Shown: positions 1 to 8,003 of the stretch, one piece after another | Position numbering within the stretch: the stretch's first letter is position 1 | Layout of the letters: the number at the start of each line of letters is the position of its first letter | Assembly (NCBI GenBank): GCA_025370845.1 | Contig: JAMXFF010000061.1 | Location: forward strand, 1-36,043 | DNA from: Laspinema palackyanum D2a | GTDB lineage: Bacteria > Cyanobacteriota > Cyanobacteriia > Cyanobacteriales > Laspinemataceae | DNA: 36,043 nucleotides | Direction of reading: 5' to 3' | Program-made: the position numbers and the translations under genes | The notes under the pieces: model-generated | Seen by the model: only the letters and a program-made list of their open reading frames with translations | What the model was told of the DNA's origin: nothing | The model's database searches: none

Positions 1-47
1 GTTTTTGATGAGGGCGTTGTTTTAAAAATGTAAAATTATATCATTTA

Positions 48-599
48 TTGGGAAAATTACAAAATCGGGATGCTCCCCTCCAGTCCAGCCATGAAGAATT
101 GGAGACGACCAACGAAGAACTCCAGTCTACCAATGAAGAACTAGAGACGATGAATGAGGAACTTCAATCCAGCAATGAGGAACTTCAAACCATCAATGAT
201 GACCTCGGGCGGAAAACGGTAGAACTGAATCAATGTAACGCTTTTTTAGAGGCTATTTTTGCCAGTCTGCCATCAGCGGTGATTGTGGTAGACCGTAAAT
301 TTTTAATTCAAACTTGGAACGAAGCGGCCCAAAATCTCTGGGGACCGAAGGCTGATGAAGTGAATAAGCAATCTCTCTTTAGTTTGGATATTGGCTTACC
401 CGTGGAACGTCTGCGCGACCCCCTTCATCAATGCTTGATTGGAGCACAAGCGGAGCAAGAAATGCTGATTGATGCGTTAAATAATCAAGGTGACTCGATT
501 CAGTGCCACCTCAGTTTTAATCCGCTCAAAGATGGGAGTCCAGAACCTCAGGGGGTGATTCTTTTAATCAAGGAAGTTCAACCGGGGCTGTCTTCTTGA
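48..599 (+). CDS. 5'-truncated CheB/CheR-type coiled coil + PAS protein (probable remnant)
   Basis: The predicted protein starts with a glutamate-rich coiled coil (residues about 10-55, repeats of the type ELETTNEELQSTNEEL) followed by one PAS domain (about 65-175, with VIVVDRKFLIQTWNEAA). This arrangement is the C-terminal part of the large CheB methylesterase/CheR methyltransferase/PAS fusion sensors, in which the coiled coil links the CheR part to the PAS domain. No CheB or CheR sequence precedes it here: the frame is closed by TGA at 9-11, and the 40 bp before the coiled coil are AT-rich and look non-coding. The only start in range is TTG at 48 with no clear ribosome site. I infer a 5'-truncated gene, perhaps silent. 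A small free-standing coiled-coil/PAS protein is the alternative. Its neighbour downstream is a PAS histidine kinase. Confidence 0.6.
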   Translation: MGKLQNRDAPLQSSHEELETTNEELQSTNEELETMNEELQSSNEELQTINDDLGRKTVELNQCNAFLEAIFASLPSAVIVVDRKFLIQTWNEAAQNLWGPKADEVNKQSLFSLDIGLPVERLRDPLHQCLIGAQAEQEMLIDALNNQGDSIQCHLSFNPLKDGSPEPQGVILLIKEVQPGLSS

Positions 600-675
600 G
601 CCTTTTCTCTTCTCCCGTCTGGGATTTCGGCCTCGATTTCACAAAAATCATCACCCCCTGGATCTAGAGTCCCTA

Positions 676-703
676 CTGACTTCCAGCTTGATTTTTTTAT
701 AAT
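676..703 (+). promoter_or_regulatory. Candidate sigma70-type promoter for the histidine kinase
   Basis: A perfect -10 hexamer TATAAT lies at 698-703, with a weak -35 CTGACT at 676-681 and a 16-bp spacer. Transcription would start near 710, just before the upstream TTG codon at 713. This favours translation from the ATG at 779, which has a GGAG 8 bp upstream. Confidence 0.4.
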
Positions 704-778
704 TTTTCCGCCTTGTGGATGCATGAGCAATTAGCTACTATCCTAAAGTTAGGAGTAAAACTGAATGGAGAAATTAGG

Positions 779-2122
779 ATGGAAATTTTCACAGAGCAGA
801 TTGAACAGGCTAGAGAGCGTTTAGAGCAAATGCAACTACTCGCTCAGGAGTTTTCTGCCCCTCCACCGGACTTTTTAAAAGAGGTGTTTGGCGAACTCTC
901 AAAGGCATTGGAAGAACTGCACGTGGCAACAGAGGAGCTTCAGATGCAAAATCAACAACTGCTCTCGACTCGTGAACAGGTGGAAATAGAGCGGGAGCGC
1001 TATCAACAGTTATTTGAAGAAGCACCGGATCCTTATTTGGTGACCAATGCGGTTGGGGTGATTGAAGAAGCGAATGCGGCAGCAGAACAGTTATTTAACT
1101 TGCGTCGCCCCTTTCTGAGAGATAAACCCCTGGCAGTTTTTGTGGTAATAGAAGACCGGAGTGCCTTTCGCAGCCAACTAGAGCAACTCAGAACTGTGGG
1201 ACCCTTAACGGAATGGGAAGTGCAAATGCTCCCGCGCGATCGCGAGCCCTTTCCCGGTGCAATTTCTGTTTCTCCAGTTCACGATATCCAGGGAAATCTG
1301 ATAGGGTTTCGCTGGTTGATTCGCAATATTAGCCCTTTAAAAGAAGCGGAAAAAACTCGCCAAGACCTGGCCATCGAACGAGAATTACATCTCGTTAAGT
1401 CTCGATTCATCCAGATTCTGTCCCATGAATTTCGCACTCCCCTCAATACCATTCATCTCTGTACCCAACTCCTAGAACGCTATAGTGACGGAGTAAAGCA
1501 ATCCAAAAGGTCTCCACTTTTTGAAAAAATTCGCTGTGCTATTAAACAAATCACTCTGCTTTTAGATGATATTTTAATTTTTAATGGCGATCAAGATTCC
1601 GGCTTGTTCCAAGCATCCCAGTTTGATTTACAGCGGTTTTGTTGGAATCTAATAGAAGAATATAAATTGCTTTATAATCCCGGTAAACGCTCAATTGATT
1701 TGCAAATTGATGGAGAGTTTAACTCGGTCTGTATTAACAGCAAATTACTGAAACATATTATCCGAAATATCCTTTCCAACTGCTTTAAATTTACCCCACA
1801 ATCCAGTCAAATCGACTTATTTATTCAGTGTAACCCGACTCACCTTGTCTTTAGCTTTCGCGATCAGGGCATCGGGATTCCCCCGGAAGATCTCCCTCGC
1901 TTGTTTGAAATCTTTTATCGAGGCAGCAATGTCGGCGATGTTCCAGGGGCGGGTTTAGGATTGGCGATCGTTAAAAAATCCGTAGACTTGCTCAGTGGGG
2001 AAATCTCCGTGGATAGCACCCTCGGCGTGGGTACAAGTTTCACCATTGCCCTCCCCACCCACTCAACCTCCAAATCCTTACCCTTACCGTTAAAAAAGAG
2101 CCTACTCTCACCCGTAGAATAG
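779..2122 (+). CDS. PAS-domain sensor histidine kinase
   Basis: A cytoplasmic sensor kinase of 447 residues from ATG 779. Order of parts: N-terminal amphipathic/coiled-coil region (about 1-75), PAS domain (about 75-190, YLVTNAVGVIEEANAAA), HisKA dimerisation helix with the phospho-acceptor His about 216 in SHEFRTPLNT, then HATPase_c with N box (IIRNILSNCFKFTP), G1 (DQGIGIP), F box and G2 (GAGLGLAIVKK). All catalytic boxes are present, so it should be active. No membrane segment is visible. The frame is open further upstream to TTG 713 and ATG 719, but GGAG at 767-770 and the promoter position favour 779. There is no response regulator next to it, so it is an orphan kinase and its signal is unknown. 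The only neighbour with a related domain is the PAS remnant upstream. Confidence 0.9.
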   Translation: MEIFTEQIEQARERLEQMQLLAQEFSAPPPDFLKEVFGELSKALEELHVATEELQMQNQQLLSTREQVEIERERYQQLFEEAPDPYLVTNAVGVIEEANAAAEQLFNLRRPFLRDKPLAVFVVIEDRSAFRSQLEQLRTVGPLTEWEVQMLPRDREPFPGAISVSPVHDIQGNLIGFRWLIRNISPLKEAEKTRQDLAIERELHLVKSRFIQILSHEFRTPLNTIHLCTQLLERYSDGVKQSKRSPLFEKIRCAIKQITLLLDDILIFNGDQDSGLFQASQFDLQRFCWNLIEEYKLLYNPGKRSIDLQIDGEFNSVCINSKLLKHIIRNILSNCFKFTPQSSQIDLFIQCNPTHLVFSFRDQGIGIPPEDLPRLFEIFYRGSNVGDVPGAGLGLAIVKKSVDLLSGEISVDSTLGVGTSFTIALPTHSTSKSLPLPLKKSLLSPVE

Positions 2123-2124
2123 AT

Positions 2125-2205
2125 TAGACTTCTTGCAAAATTCTTTAAAGCCCCCCTTAAGAAGGGGGGTTGGGGGGATCTATCCGGTATTTTGCAAGAG
2201 GTCTA
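2125..2205. repeat. 81-bp MITE-like element with 17-bp terminal inverted repeats
   Basis: The ends read TAGACTTCTTGCAAAAT (2125-2141) and, inverted, ATTTTGCAAGAGGTCTA (2189-2205), with one mismatch in 17. Inside is a second hairpin, CCCCCCTT at 2151-2158 pairing with AAGGGGGG at 2162-2169, followed by TTGGGGGGATC. The element begins 3 bp after the kinase stop codon. It has no coding capacity, so it would need a transposase supplied from elsewhere. It may also act as a terminator, but there is no T run directly after the inner stem. Confidence 0.6.
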
Positions 2206-2492
2206 TTTTTCACCGGAGGCTGAGGGGACTGAACAGGAGGATAGGCTAACCCAGATCACCTCTGAGTCCGAACAATTACAGTGGCTCAACAAGGGTAAAG
2301 GCAGATTGATACAAGTAATATCTGCTTTGAGAATTTATTGTGAGCCATCGTGAGAAATCCGGCCTCTTGTTTTATCTATTGGAGGAGATGAAACCTGGAG
2401 TAATCCCGGTTCCTCGATCGCCTGGTTTGAGACTTCCCTGCAACTTTCAGGAGCCTTCTGGGGCGGCGATCGTCTAAGGTGGGGTGTAGTTA
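2206..2492. other. Intergenic region upstream of the transporter
   Basis: About 290 bp without a credible ORF. Two HIP1-like GCGATCG sites occur near its end. No convincing promoter or terminator was seen. Confidence 0.4.
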
Positions 2493-4739
2493 TTGTCATT
2501 ATCCGTCCTTATGCCGAGCTTTTCCTTATTTCGTCCTCCGTCGCCAGACCCGGTAAATCCTCCTGTATCCGGTGGTTTGGGGACCTTTGGCGGCGTTTAT
2601 ACCCCGTCGATTTTGACCATTCTCGGGGTAATCATGTACTTGAGATTTGGATGGGTGGTAGGGAATGTTGGCTTAATCGGTACTCTGATTATTGTCACTC
2701 TCGCCACCTCCATCACCTTTTTCACCGGGCTCTCCATCTCGGCGATCGCCACCGATCGCGTGGTGCGAGTGGGGGGAGCCTACTACATGATCAGCCGGTC
2801 CCTGGGAATTGAAACCGGCGGTGCCGTGGGGATTCCCCTGTATTTTGCCCAAGGACTTTCTGTCGCCCTCTATACTATCGGCTTTGCTGAAAGCGTTGTG
2901 GAGGCCTTTCCGGAATTCAGAACCATGCAACGGGCGATCGCCTTAGTTACCACCCTCGCCGTGGCCCTCCTCGCCATGAAATCAGCCCGGACCGCCATCC
3001 GTGCCCAATATTTCATCATGGCGGCGATCGTCCTGTCTCTAGTCTCCTTCGCCTTCGGCAGTCCTGTCGAGAACACCGTCATCGAAATGTGGGGCGCTAA
3101 ACCGGAAAATTCCGAATCCTTCTGGGTGGTTTTCGCCGTCTTCTTCCCGGCAGTTACCGGCATCATGGCGGGGGTGGGAATGTCCGGCGACTTGCGCGAC
3201 CCTTCCCGTTCCATTCCCGTGGGCACCCTCGCTGCCGTAGGCACCGGCTATGTGATTTATATGGGATTACCAGTGCTCCTGGCGATGCGTGCCGATGCCA
3301 GTACCCTGATTGCCAATCCCTTGATTATGCAAGACATGGCCTTCTGGGGACCGGCCATTCTCCTGGGAGTCTGGGGGGCGACTTTATCCAGTGCCTTGGG
3401 AAGTATTTTAGGTGCACCTCGGGTCCTGCAAGCCCTGGCAAGGGATGGCATTTTACCCTCGGGTATGCGGATACTCGGGAACGGAAGAGGACCGGATGAT
3501 GAGCCATTTATCGCCACCTGCGTCACTTTAGGGATTGCCGCCCTCGCCGTAGCGGTTGGGGATTTGAATACGATCGCCCCGGTCCTCACCATGTTCTTTT
3601 TAACCACCTACATGGTGTTAAATGTAGCCGCAGGCATTGAAGGCTTTTTGCAAAGTCCATCCTATCGCCCCACCTTTCGGGTCCATTGGGCGATTTCCCT
3701 CCTCGGTGCGATCGGTTGTATCGCCGTGATGCTCCTGATTGATGCGATCGCCACCGTGGTTGCTGGAATTGTCGTCCTGGGGATTTATATCTGGTTAGAA
3801 CGTCGCGAACTGGAATCCGCCTGGGGAGATGTGCGCCGGGGACTGTGGATGGAAGTCGTGCGGACGGGGATTTTCAACCTCAGCCACGAACCGGATACCA
3901 AAAACTGGCGACCTCACATTTTGGTGCTTTCTGGTGCACCCACCCGGCGCTGGAGTCTGATAGAACTCGCCACCGCTTTTACTCACAATCGCGGGTTAAT
4001 TACCGTCTCCAGTGTTCTCCCCAGTGGGTCTAGGGATACGGCCCAACAAACCAAACTCGAAGCCACAATTCGGGACTATTTAGAAAAGCGCGGAGTTCAA
4101 GCCTTAGTGAGATTAATTACCGCCCCAGACCCCTTCGTTGGGGCGGAAAATTTAGTAGAAATTTATGGACTCGGGCCCTTAGTGCCGAATACCATTGTAC
4201 TGGGAGATAGTGAAGAACCCTCCCATCGCGATCGCTATTGTGACATGATCGCCAACCTGCACCAAGCCAAACGGAACCTGATTATCTTTCGGGAAAATGC
4301 CGACAAGGGGTTTGGTAAACGTCGCCGGATTGATGTGTGGTGGGGTGGATTACAAGCCAATGGCGGTCTGATGCTGATTTTGGCCTATTTAGTCCGCACC
4401 AGCAGTCAATGGCAAAATGCCGAAGTCTATCTCAAACTCGTCGTCCCCGATCGCACCGCTGCCGAATCTGCCGAAGCCAATATTGCCACTTTGGTCAAAC
4501 AATTACGCATCGGTGCCATTCCGGAAGTTCTGGTGGCTGATGGACAACCCTTTTATGACATTCTGCACAACTCTTCCCAAGACACAGATTTAGTCTTCCT
4601 CGGCATGGCAACCCCTCGCGAAAATTATACGGATTACTATGAACAATTACAAGCTCGCGCTGCCGGTTTACCCACCACAATTTTTGTCCTAGCTGCCCCA
4701 GATTTTGCCTTTGAAGAGGTATTAACCGACAACGCTTAA
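2493..4739 (+). CDS. Cation-chloride cotransporter-like (SLC12/APC superfamily) membrane protein
   Basis: A 748-residue integral membrane protein. The first 430 residues contain about 12 hydrophobic helices and open with GTFGGVYTPSILTILGVIMYLRFGWVVG, split here for length as GTFGGVYTPSILTILG and VIMYLRFGWVVG, a signature of the SLC12 cation-chloride cotransporters within the amino acid-polyamine-organocation fold. The remaining about 300 residues are a soluble C-terminal domain, as in eukaryotic CCCs. The likely role is electroneutral movement of K+ or Na+ with Cl- across the plasma membrane; the substrate cannot be read from sequence. TTG 2493 has an AAGGTGGGG-like ribosome site 8 bp upstream. 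ATG 2511 is the alternative start and has none. No partner gene is adjacent. The fold assignment is firm, the ion specificity is inference. Confidence 0.85.
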   Translation: MSLSVLMPSFSLFRPPSPDPVNPPVSGGLGTFGGVYTPSILTILGVIMYLRFGWVVGNVGLIGTLIIVTLATSITFFTGLSISAIATDRVVRVGGAYYMISRSLGIETGGAVGIPLYFAQGLSVALYTIGFAESVVEAFPEFRTMQRAIALVTTLAVALLAMKSARTAIRAQYFIMAAIVLSLVSFAFGSPVENTVIEMWGAKPENSESFWVVFAVFFPAVTGIMAGVGMSGDLRDPSRSIPVGTLAAVGTGYVIYMGLPVLLAMRADASTLIANPLIMQDMAFWGPAILLGVWGATLSSALGSILGAPRVLQALARDGILPSGMRILGNGRGPDDEPFIATCVTLGIAALAVAVGDLNTIAPVLTMFFLTTYMVLNVAAGIEGFLQSPSYRPTFRVHWAISLLGAIGCIAVMLLIDAIATVVAGIVVLGIYIWLERRELESAWGDVRRGLWMEVVRTGIFNLSHEPDTKNWRPHILVLSGAPTRRWSLIELATAFTHNRGLITVSSVLPSGSRDTAQQTKLEATIRDYLEKRGVQALVRLITAPDPFVGAENLVEIYGLGPLVPNTIVLGDSEEPSHRDRYCDMIANLHQAKRNLIIFRENADKGFGKRRRIDVWWGGLQANGGLMLILAYLVRTSSQWQNAEVYLKLVVPDRTAAESAEANIATLVKQLRIGAIPEVLVADGQPFYDILHNSSQDTDLVFLGMATPRENYTDYYEQLQARAAGLPTTIFVLAAPDFAFEEVLTDNA

Positions 4740-4799
4740 TCTACAAACCCGGGTTTTTAGAAACATCATTCTGAACTTATCTTTCCAATGTTCAACGTC

Positions 4800-4973
4800 A
4801 CGACTTCAGTCGTTCTCTTAGTTCAACGTCACGACTTCAGTCGTTCTCTTGCTTTGTTCGTAGTAACGACTTCAGTCGTTCTCTTCGTTCGTAGTAACGA
4901 CTTCAGTCGTTCTCCACGTTCGTAGTAACGACTTCAGTCGTTCTCCACGTTCGTAGTAACGACTTCAGTCGTT
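4800..4973 (+). repeat. Six-copy tandem array, 31-bp period, core AACGACTTCAGTCGTT
   Basis: The core is an interrupted palindrome, AACGACT and AGTCGTT around TC. Cores lie at 4800-4814, 4831-4845, 4865-4880, 4896-4911, 4927-4942 and 4958-4973. The spacing is 31 bp except between copies 2 and 3 (35 bp). The first two copies are preceded by TTCAACGTC and the last four by GTTCGTAGT. The same repeat recurs at 16464-16695 and 30387-30617. Confidence 0.9.
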
Positions 4974-4986
4974 CCTATCCCTATAA

Positions 4987-5012
4987 CCCCACCCAATCGG
5001 GCGGGGTTTTTT
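4987..5012 (+). terminator. Intrinsic terminator after the transporter
   Basis: CCCCACCC (4987-4994), loop AATC, GGGCGGGG (4999-5006, one mismatch), then TTTTTT at 5007-5012. A GC-rich stem with a six-T tail on the plus strand is a standard rho-independent terminator. It would end transcripts of the transporter that have read through the tandem array. Confidence 0.75.
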
Positions 5013-5049
5013 ATGTTCAGGGAGATTTACCTCACATTTAAGTACACTT

Positions 5050-5219
5050 CCGGTCCCCTCCCCTTGCCAAGGGGAGGGTTAGGGTGGGGTCCACACCTTA
5101 AGAGTTCACCCAAAATTTTAAAGGCAAAAATCCCCGCAAGATAAAGCATTCAGACTGTTCCTAACCTTTCACGGGGGAACCCCACCCTAACCCTCCCCTT
5201 GCTAAGGGGAGGGGACCGG
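5050..5219. repeat. MITE-like element, copy 1, with 41-bp terminal inverted repeats
   Basis: The left arm at 5050-5090 begins CCGGTCCCCTCCCCTT and ends AGGGTTAGGGTGGGGT. The right arm at 5179-5219 is its inverse with two mismatches at the centre of the inner hairpin. The 88-bp interior (5091-5178) has no ORF. Each arm can fold on itself, since CCCCTCCCCTT pairs with AAGGGGAGGG. A second copy with perfect arms but a different interior is at 12796-13007. The element lies directly downstream of hisA. Confidence 0.8.
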
Positions 5220-5237
5220 AGGGGTTTTTTCTTAACT

Positions 5238-6011
5238 TCAAGCAAAAGTAGAAGACCCGAAATCCGGTGGCACATCCTGAATCCGTCCAGGACCGATCGC
5301 CTGGATTGCTTCTTTCAGAGAAACATCCCCGGTATAAAGTGCGCGTCCCACAATCACACTATTCACCCCTAACGGTTCCAGGGACAATAAACTGAGCAAA
5401 TCCGTCAAGGAACTCACACCACCGGAGGCCACAATCGGAATATCGATGGCCCTCGCCAGTTCCCGCAAAGCGGGAATATTCGGTCCTGCCAATGTTCCAT
5501 CGCGATGAATATCCGTATAGATAATCGCCGCCACGCCTAACTCCACCATTTGTTGCGCCAATACCGTCGCTAACACTTCCGAGGTTTCCAACCATCCCCG
5601 GGTGGCAACTTTGCCATCTCGCGCATCAATTCCGACCACAATGTGACCCGGAAATTCTTGGGCGAGTTGCTGAACGAGTTCCGGTTTTTCAACTGCCACA
5701 GTCCCGAGGATAGCGCGATCAATCCCGAGGGATAATAGATTGGCAACCGAGGCATAGTCTCGCAATCCGCCACCGACTTGGATCGGAACGGATACAGCGC
5801 GGGCGATCGCCTCAATGGTTTTCAGATTACGCGGTTCCCCCGCTTTTGCCCCATCTAGGTCCACTAAATGCAAGCGAGTCGCACCTTCATCGACCCATTG
5901 TTTGGCAACCGCTACCGGGTCTTCGTTAAACACATCCGAGCGATCGTAATCCCCCTGATACAGACGGACACAACGACCTTCTAATAAATCAATCGCTGGA
6001 ATCACTTCCAT
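5238..6011 (-). CDS. hisA: Phosphoribosylformimino-5-aminoimidazole carboxamide ribotide isomerase
   Basis: HisA converts ProFAR to PRFAR in histidine biosynthesis, in the cytoplasm. It is a (beta-alpha)8 barrel of about 257 residues, the usual family length. Signatures are [20 protein letters not shown] at the N-terminus, with the first catalytic Asp in AIDL, then the half-barrel phosphate motif VQVGGG-like (IQVGGGLRD), the second catalytic Asp region [14 protein letters not shown], and the C-terminal phosphate site [10 protein letters not shown] chose ATG 6011 because HisA proteins normally begin M-x-VIPAIDLL. A TTG two codons earlier (6017) is the alternative and is closer to a GAGG. No other his gene is adjacent, which is usual in cyanobacteria, whose his genes are dispersed. 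Confidence 0.95.
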   Translation of the reverse strand: MEVIPAIDLLEGRCVRLYQGDYDRSDVFNEDPVAVAKQWVDEGATRLHLVDLDGAKAGEPRNLKTIEAIARAVSVPIQVGGGLRDYASVANLLSLGIDRAILGTVAVEKPELVQQLAQEFPGHIVVGIDARDGKVATRGWLETSEVLATVLAQQMVELGVAAIIYTDIHRDGTLAGPNIPALRELARAIDIPIVASGGVSSLTDLLSLLSLEPLGVNSVIVGRALYTGDVSLKEAIQAIGPGRIQDVPPDFGSSTFA

Positions 6012-6358
6012 AAACAATCTGACCTCAAATTTTACTCAATTACTATGGCACGGGATGAGATAAAAGTCATCGATTGCAGCTCAAGTTAAATCCTGACCCT
6101 TTCCCGATCCAATTCACCACCATCCGTATAGTTTAGCTATCACTCCCAGGGAGCATTTTCGGGGACTGGCAGGAGAAGCATGAGCTTTTTCCTTCTAAGT
6201 TTTCCCTCCTGCACAACAAGCTGCGATCGGCCCTCGTGCAGGGGCTAACACCCGAGGAATTGCCTCCTAATTGTATCAAAGATCCGGCCACTTCCTTGAG
6301 AAGTTGTGCCGAAACAAAGCCACTTAAGTTCCTCACTCTTTCAACCCGATCTACCATT
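6012..6358. other. Intergenic region between divergent hisA and the GH25 gene
   Basis: About 350 bp. An open frame in phase with the GH25 gene extends back to GTG 6236, but its translation is not hydrolase-like. A 7-bp inverted pair, CCTGCAC at 6208-6214 and GTGCAGG at 6236-6242, overlaps that GTG. Both promoters must lie here, but no clear -35/-10 pair was found. Confidence 0.4.
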
Positions 6359-7828
6359 ATGTGTGCAAAAGGTATCGACGTTTCCGATTGGCAAGACCCC
6401 GTAAATTGGAATTCCGTAGCTCGCGATGGCATGGGGTTTGCCTTTACCAAAGCAACCGAAGGCGCTACGTTTGTGGCCGATTCCTATCGCAGTAATTGGG
6501 CGGCAATCAAATCCGTGGGGATGCCACGGGGTGCTTACCACTTCTATCGTGCCAAACAAGACCCCCGCGCACAAGCGGATATTTTCCTCAAAACGGTGAA
6601 ACTTGAACCGAATGATTTGCCGCCGGTTTTGGATATTGAATCTACCGATGGGGTCGGTGCAAGTTCGATTATTCGGGATATTACAACTTGGGTCGAAATT
6701 GTCGAAAAAGAAACCAAGCGTCGCCCGATTATTTACACTTTTCCCAGTTTTTGGGAACGGATTGGTGATCCTAAAATTTTCACGGATTATCCCCTGTGGA
6801 TTGCTCACTATCAGACGAACAATCCCTGGGTTCCCGGGGGGTGGGATAATTGGACCTTTTGGCAATACACAGAAAGCGGTAAAGTCAGCGGAATTAATGG
6901 CGGTGTAGATATCAACTGGTTTAACGTCTGCCGCCAAGGTGGGAAAGGCTCTCATGTTAAGTATATCCAAATGTGTCTCCGGGATAAAGGATTCAATCCC
7001 GGGTCTATTGATGGGGTATTTGGCGCAACAATGCACTCAACGGTGATGGCCTTTCAACGGGCGATGAATGTTACCGTGGATGGGATTGTGGGAATTCAGA
7101 CTTGGGCGGCCTTAGTGAGCACTATTCAACCTTCGACCCAAGTGCAACCAACGCCTCCCCCGATTTATATTCCCACGCCAACACCGAGTCCGATTCCACC
7201 GCCCACTCCTGCACCTCCTTCGCCTCCTATTCACTCGGGTCCGACTCCTGTAATTCGGTTAATTGATGTCTGTCGATTTTATCAGGGATTTTCCCATCAA
7301 AATCAAGCATTAAATTGGTTGCAGGGTCAATTATCTCAGGCGAATTTACTAGAATTTGCCCGTCGCTGGCGGGGTCATGCTTCTGCGTCCTCCCCGATTA
7401 ATTTTGTGGATGTGGCAAAATTTTATCAAGGATTGCCCATGCAAGACCAAGCGATTCATTGGTTGCAGGGACAGGTTTCCAGTGGGATTTTAAATGAATT
7501 TGCCCGGTGGTGGCGATCGGGAACTCAGCAAGTAGCGACTCAATCCACGAGTATCAATTTGGTGGATGTTTGTCAATATTATCAAAGCTTGACTAACCAA
7601 CAGCAGGCGCTGCAATGGTTACAAAGTCAGATTCCCAACAGTACCTTATCCGAGTTTTCTCGGCAATGGCGGAAGTTGGCATCGGTTCCGGTTCCTGGGA
7701 ATATTTCCTTGGTGGATGTTTGTAATTATTATCAAGGATTAAACCATCAACAACAGGCCATAGAATGGCTACAACGGCAGCTACATAGTTCAGTGTTAGA
7801 TGAGTTTACCCGCAAGTGGCGTGGTTAA
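6359..7828 (+). CDS. GH25-family lysozyme with peptidoglycan-binding domain and four C-terminal repeats
   Basis: A 489-residue peptidoglycan muramidase. Residues 1-192 are a GH25 barrel: GIDVSDWQ (Asp7) at the first strand and PVLDIES with Asp92 and Glu94, the acidic residues expected to cut between N-acetylmuramic acid and N-acetylglucosamine. Residues 196-255 are a PG_binding_1 domain (VKYIQMCLRDKGF, DGIVGIQTWAAL). Residues 258-297 are a Pro/Thr linker. Residues 299-489 hold four copies of a 41-residue repeat with consensus VDVCxYYQGL, QQQAxxWLQ, LxEFxRxWR, a domain I do not recognise. ATG 6359 was chosen because homology begins there. With this start no signal peptide is present, so the export route is unclear, or the protein acts only after release. 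A hairpin terminator follows at 7896. Confidence 0.88.
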   Translation: MCAKGIDVSDWQDPVNWNSVARDGMGFAFTKATEGATFVADSYRSNWAAIKSVGMPRGAYHFYRAKQDPRAQADIFLKTVKLEPNDLPPVLDIESTDGVGASSIIRDITTWVEIVEKETKRRPIIYTFPSFWERIGDPKIFTDYPLWIAHYQTNNPWVPGGWDNWTFWQYTESGKVSGINGGVDINWFNVCRQGGKGSHVKYIQMCLRDKGFNPGSIDGVFGATMHSTVMAFQRAMNVTVDGIVGIQTWAALVSTIQPSTQVQPTPPPIYIPTPTPSPIPPPTPAPPSPPIHSGPTPVIRLIDVCRFYQGFSHQNQALNWLQGQLSQANLLEFARRWRGHASASSPINFVDVAKFYQGLPMQDQAIHWLQGQVSSGILNEFARWWRSGTQQVATQSTSINLVDVCQYYQSLTNQQQALQWLQSQIPNSTLSEFSRQWRKLASVPVPGNISLVDVCNYYQGLNHQQQAIEWLQRQLHSSVLDEFTRKWRG

Positions 7829-7895
7829 GGGGTTAAGGGAATGAGGGTTTGACGCTTCCGGGTCACCCCTGAGATCAAGTTAAATCGGCGCGAAG

Positions 7896-7930
7896 TCGGG
7901 GCAATTGTTCAGCAGTTGCCCCGATTTGTA
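7896..7930 (+). terminator. Hairpin terminator candidate after the GH25 gene
   Basis: TCGGGGCAA at 7896-7904 pairs perfectly with TTGCCCCGA at 7916-7924 over an 11-nt loop and is followed by TTTGTATTG. The stem is strong and the U tail weak. Confidence 0.5.
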
Positions 7931-8003
7931 TTGAGAGGCATCATTTTTTGGAAATTTTTCTGTTGATAATTTTCTAGGGAACTGTGGAATACTAAGAGAC
8001 ATA

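Noticed and set aside
4800-4973. CRISPR array
   Set aside because: The period is regular (31 bp), but the variable part between repeats is only about 6 bp and is itself repeated, so there are no spacers, and no cas gene is present.
6236-6358. N-terminal extension of the GH25 protein from GTG 6236
   Set aside because: The 41 extra residues are neither a signal peptide nor lysozyme-like; homology starts at ATG 6359.
6341-7036. 231-residue open frame on the minus strand
   Set aside because: It lies antisense to the well-supported GH25 gene and its translation has no recognisable domain.
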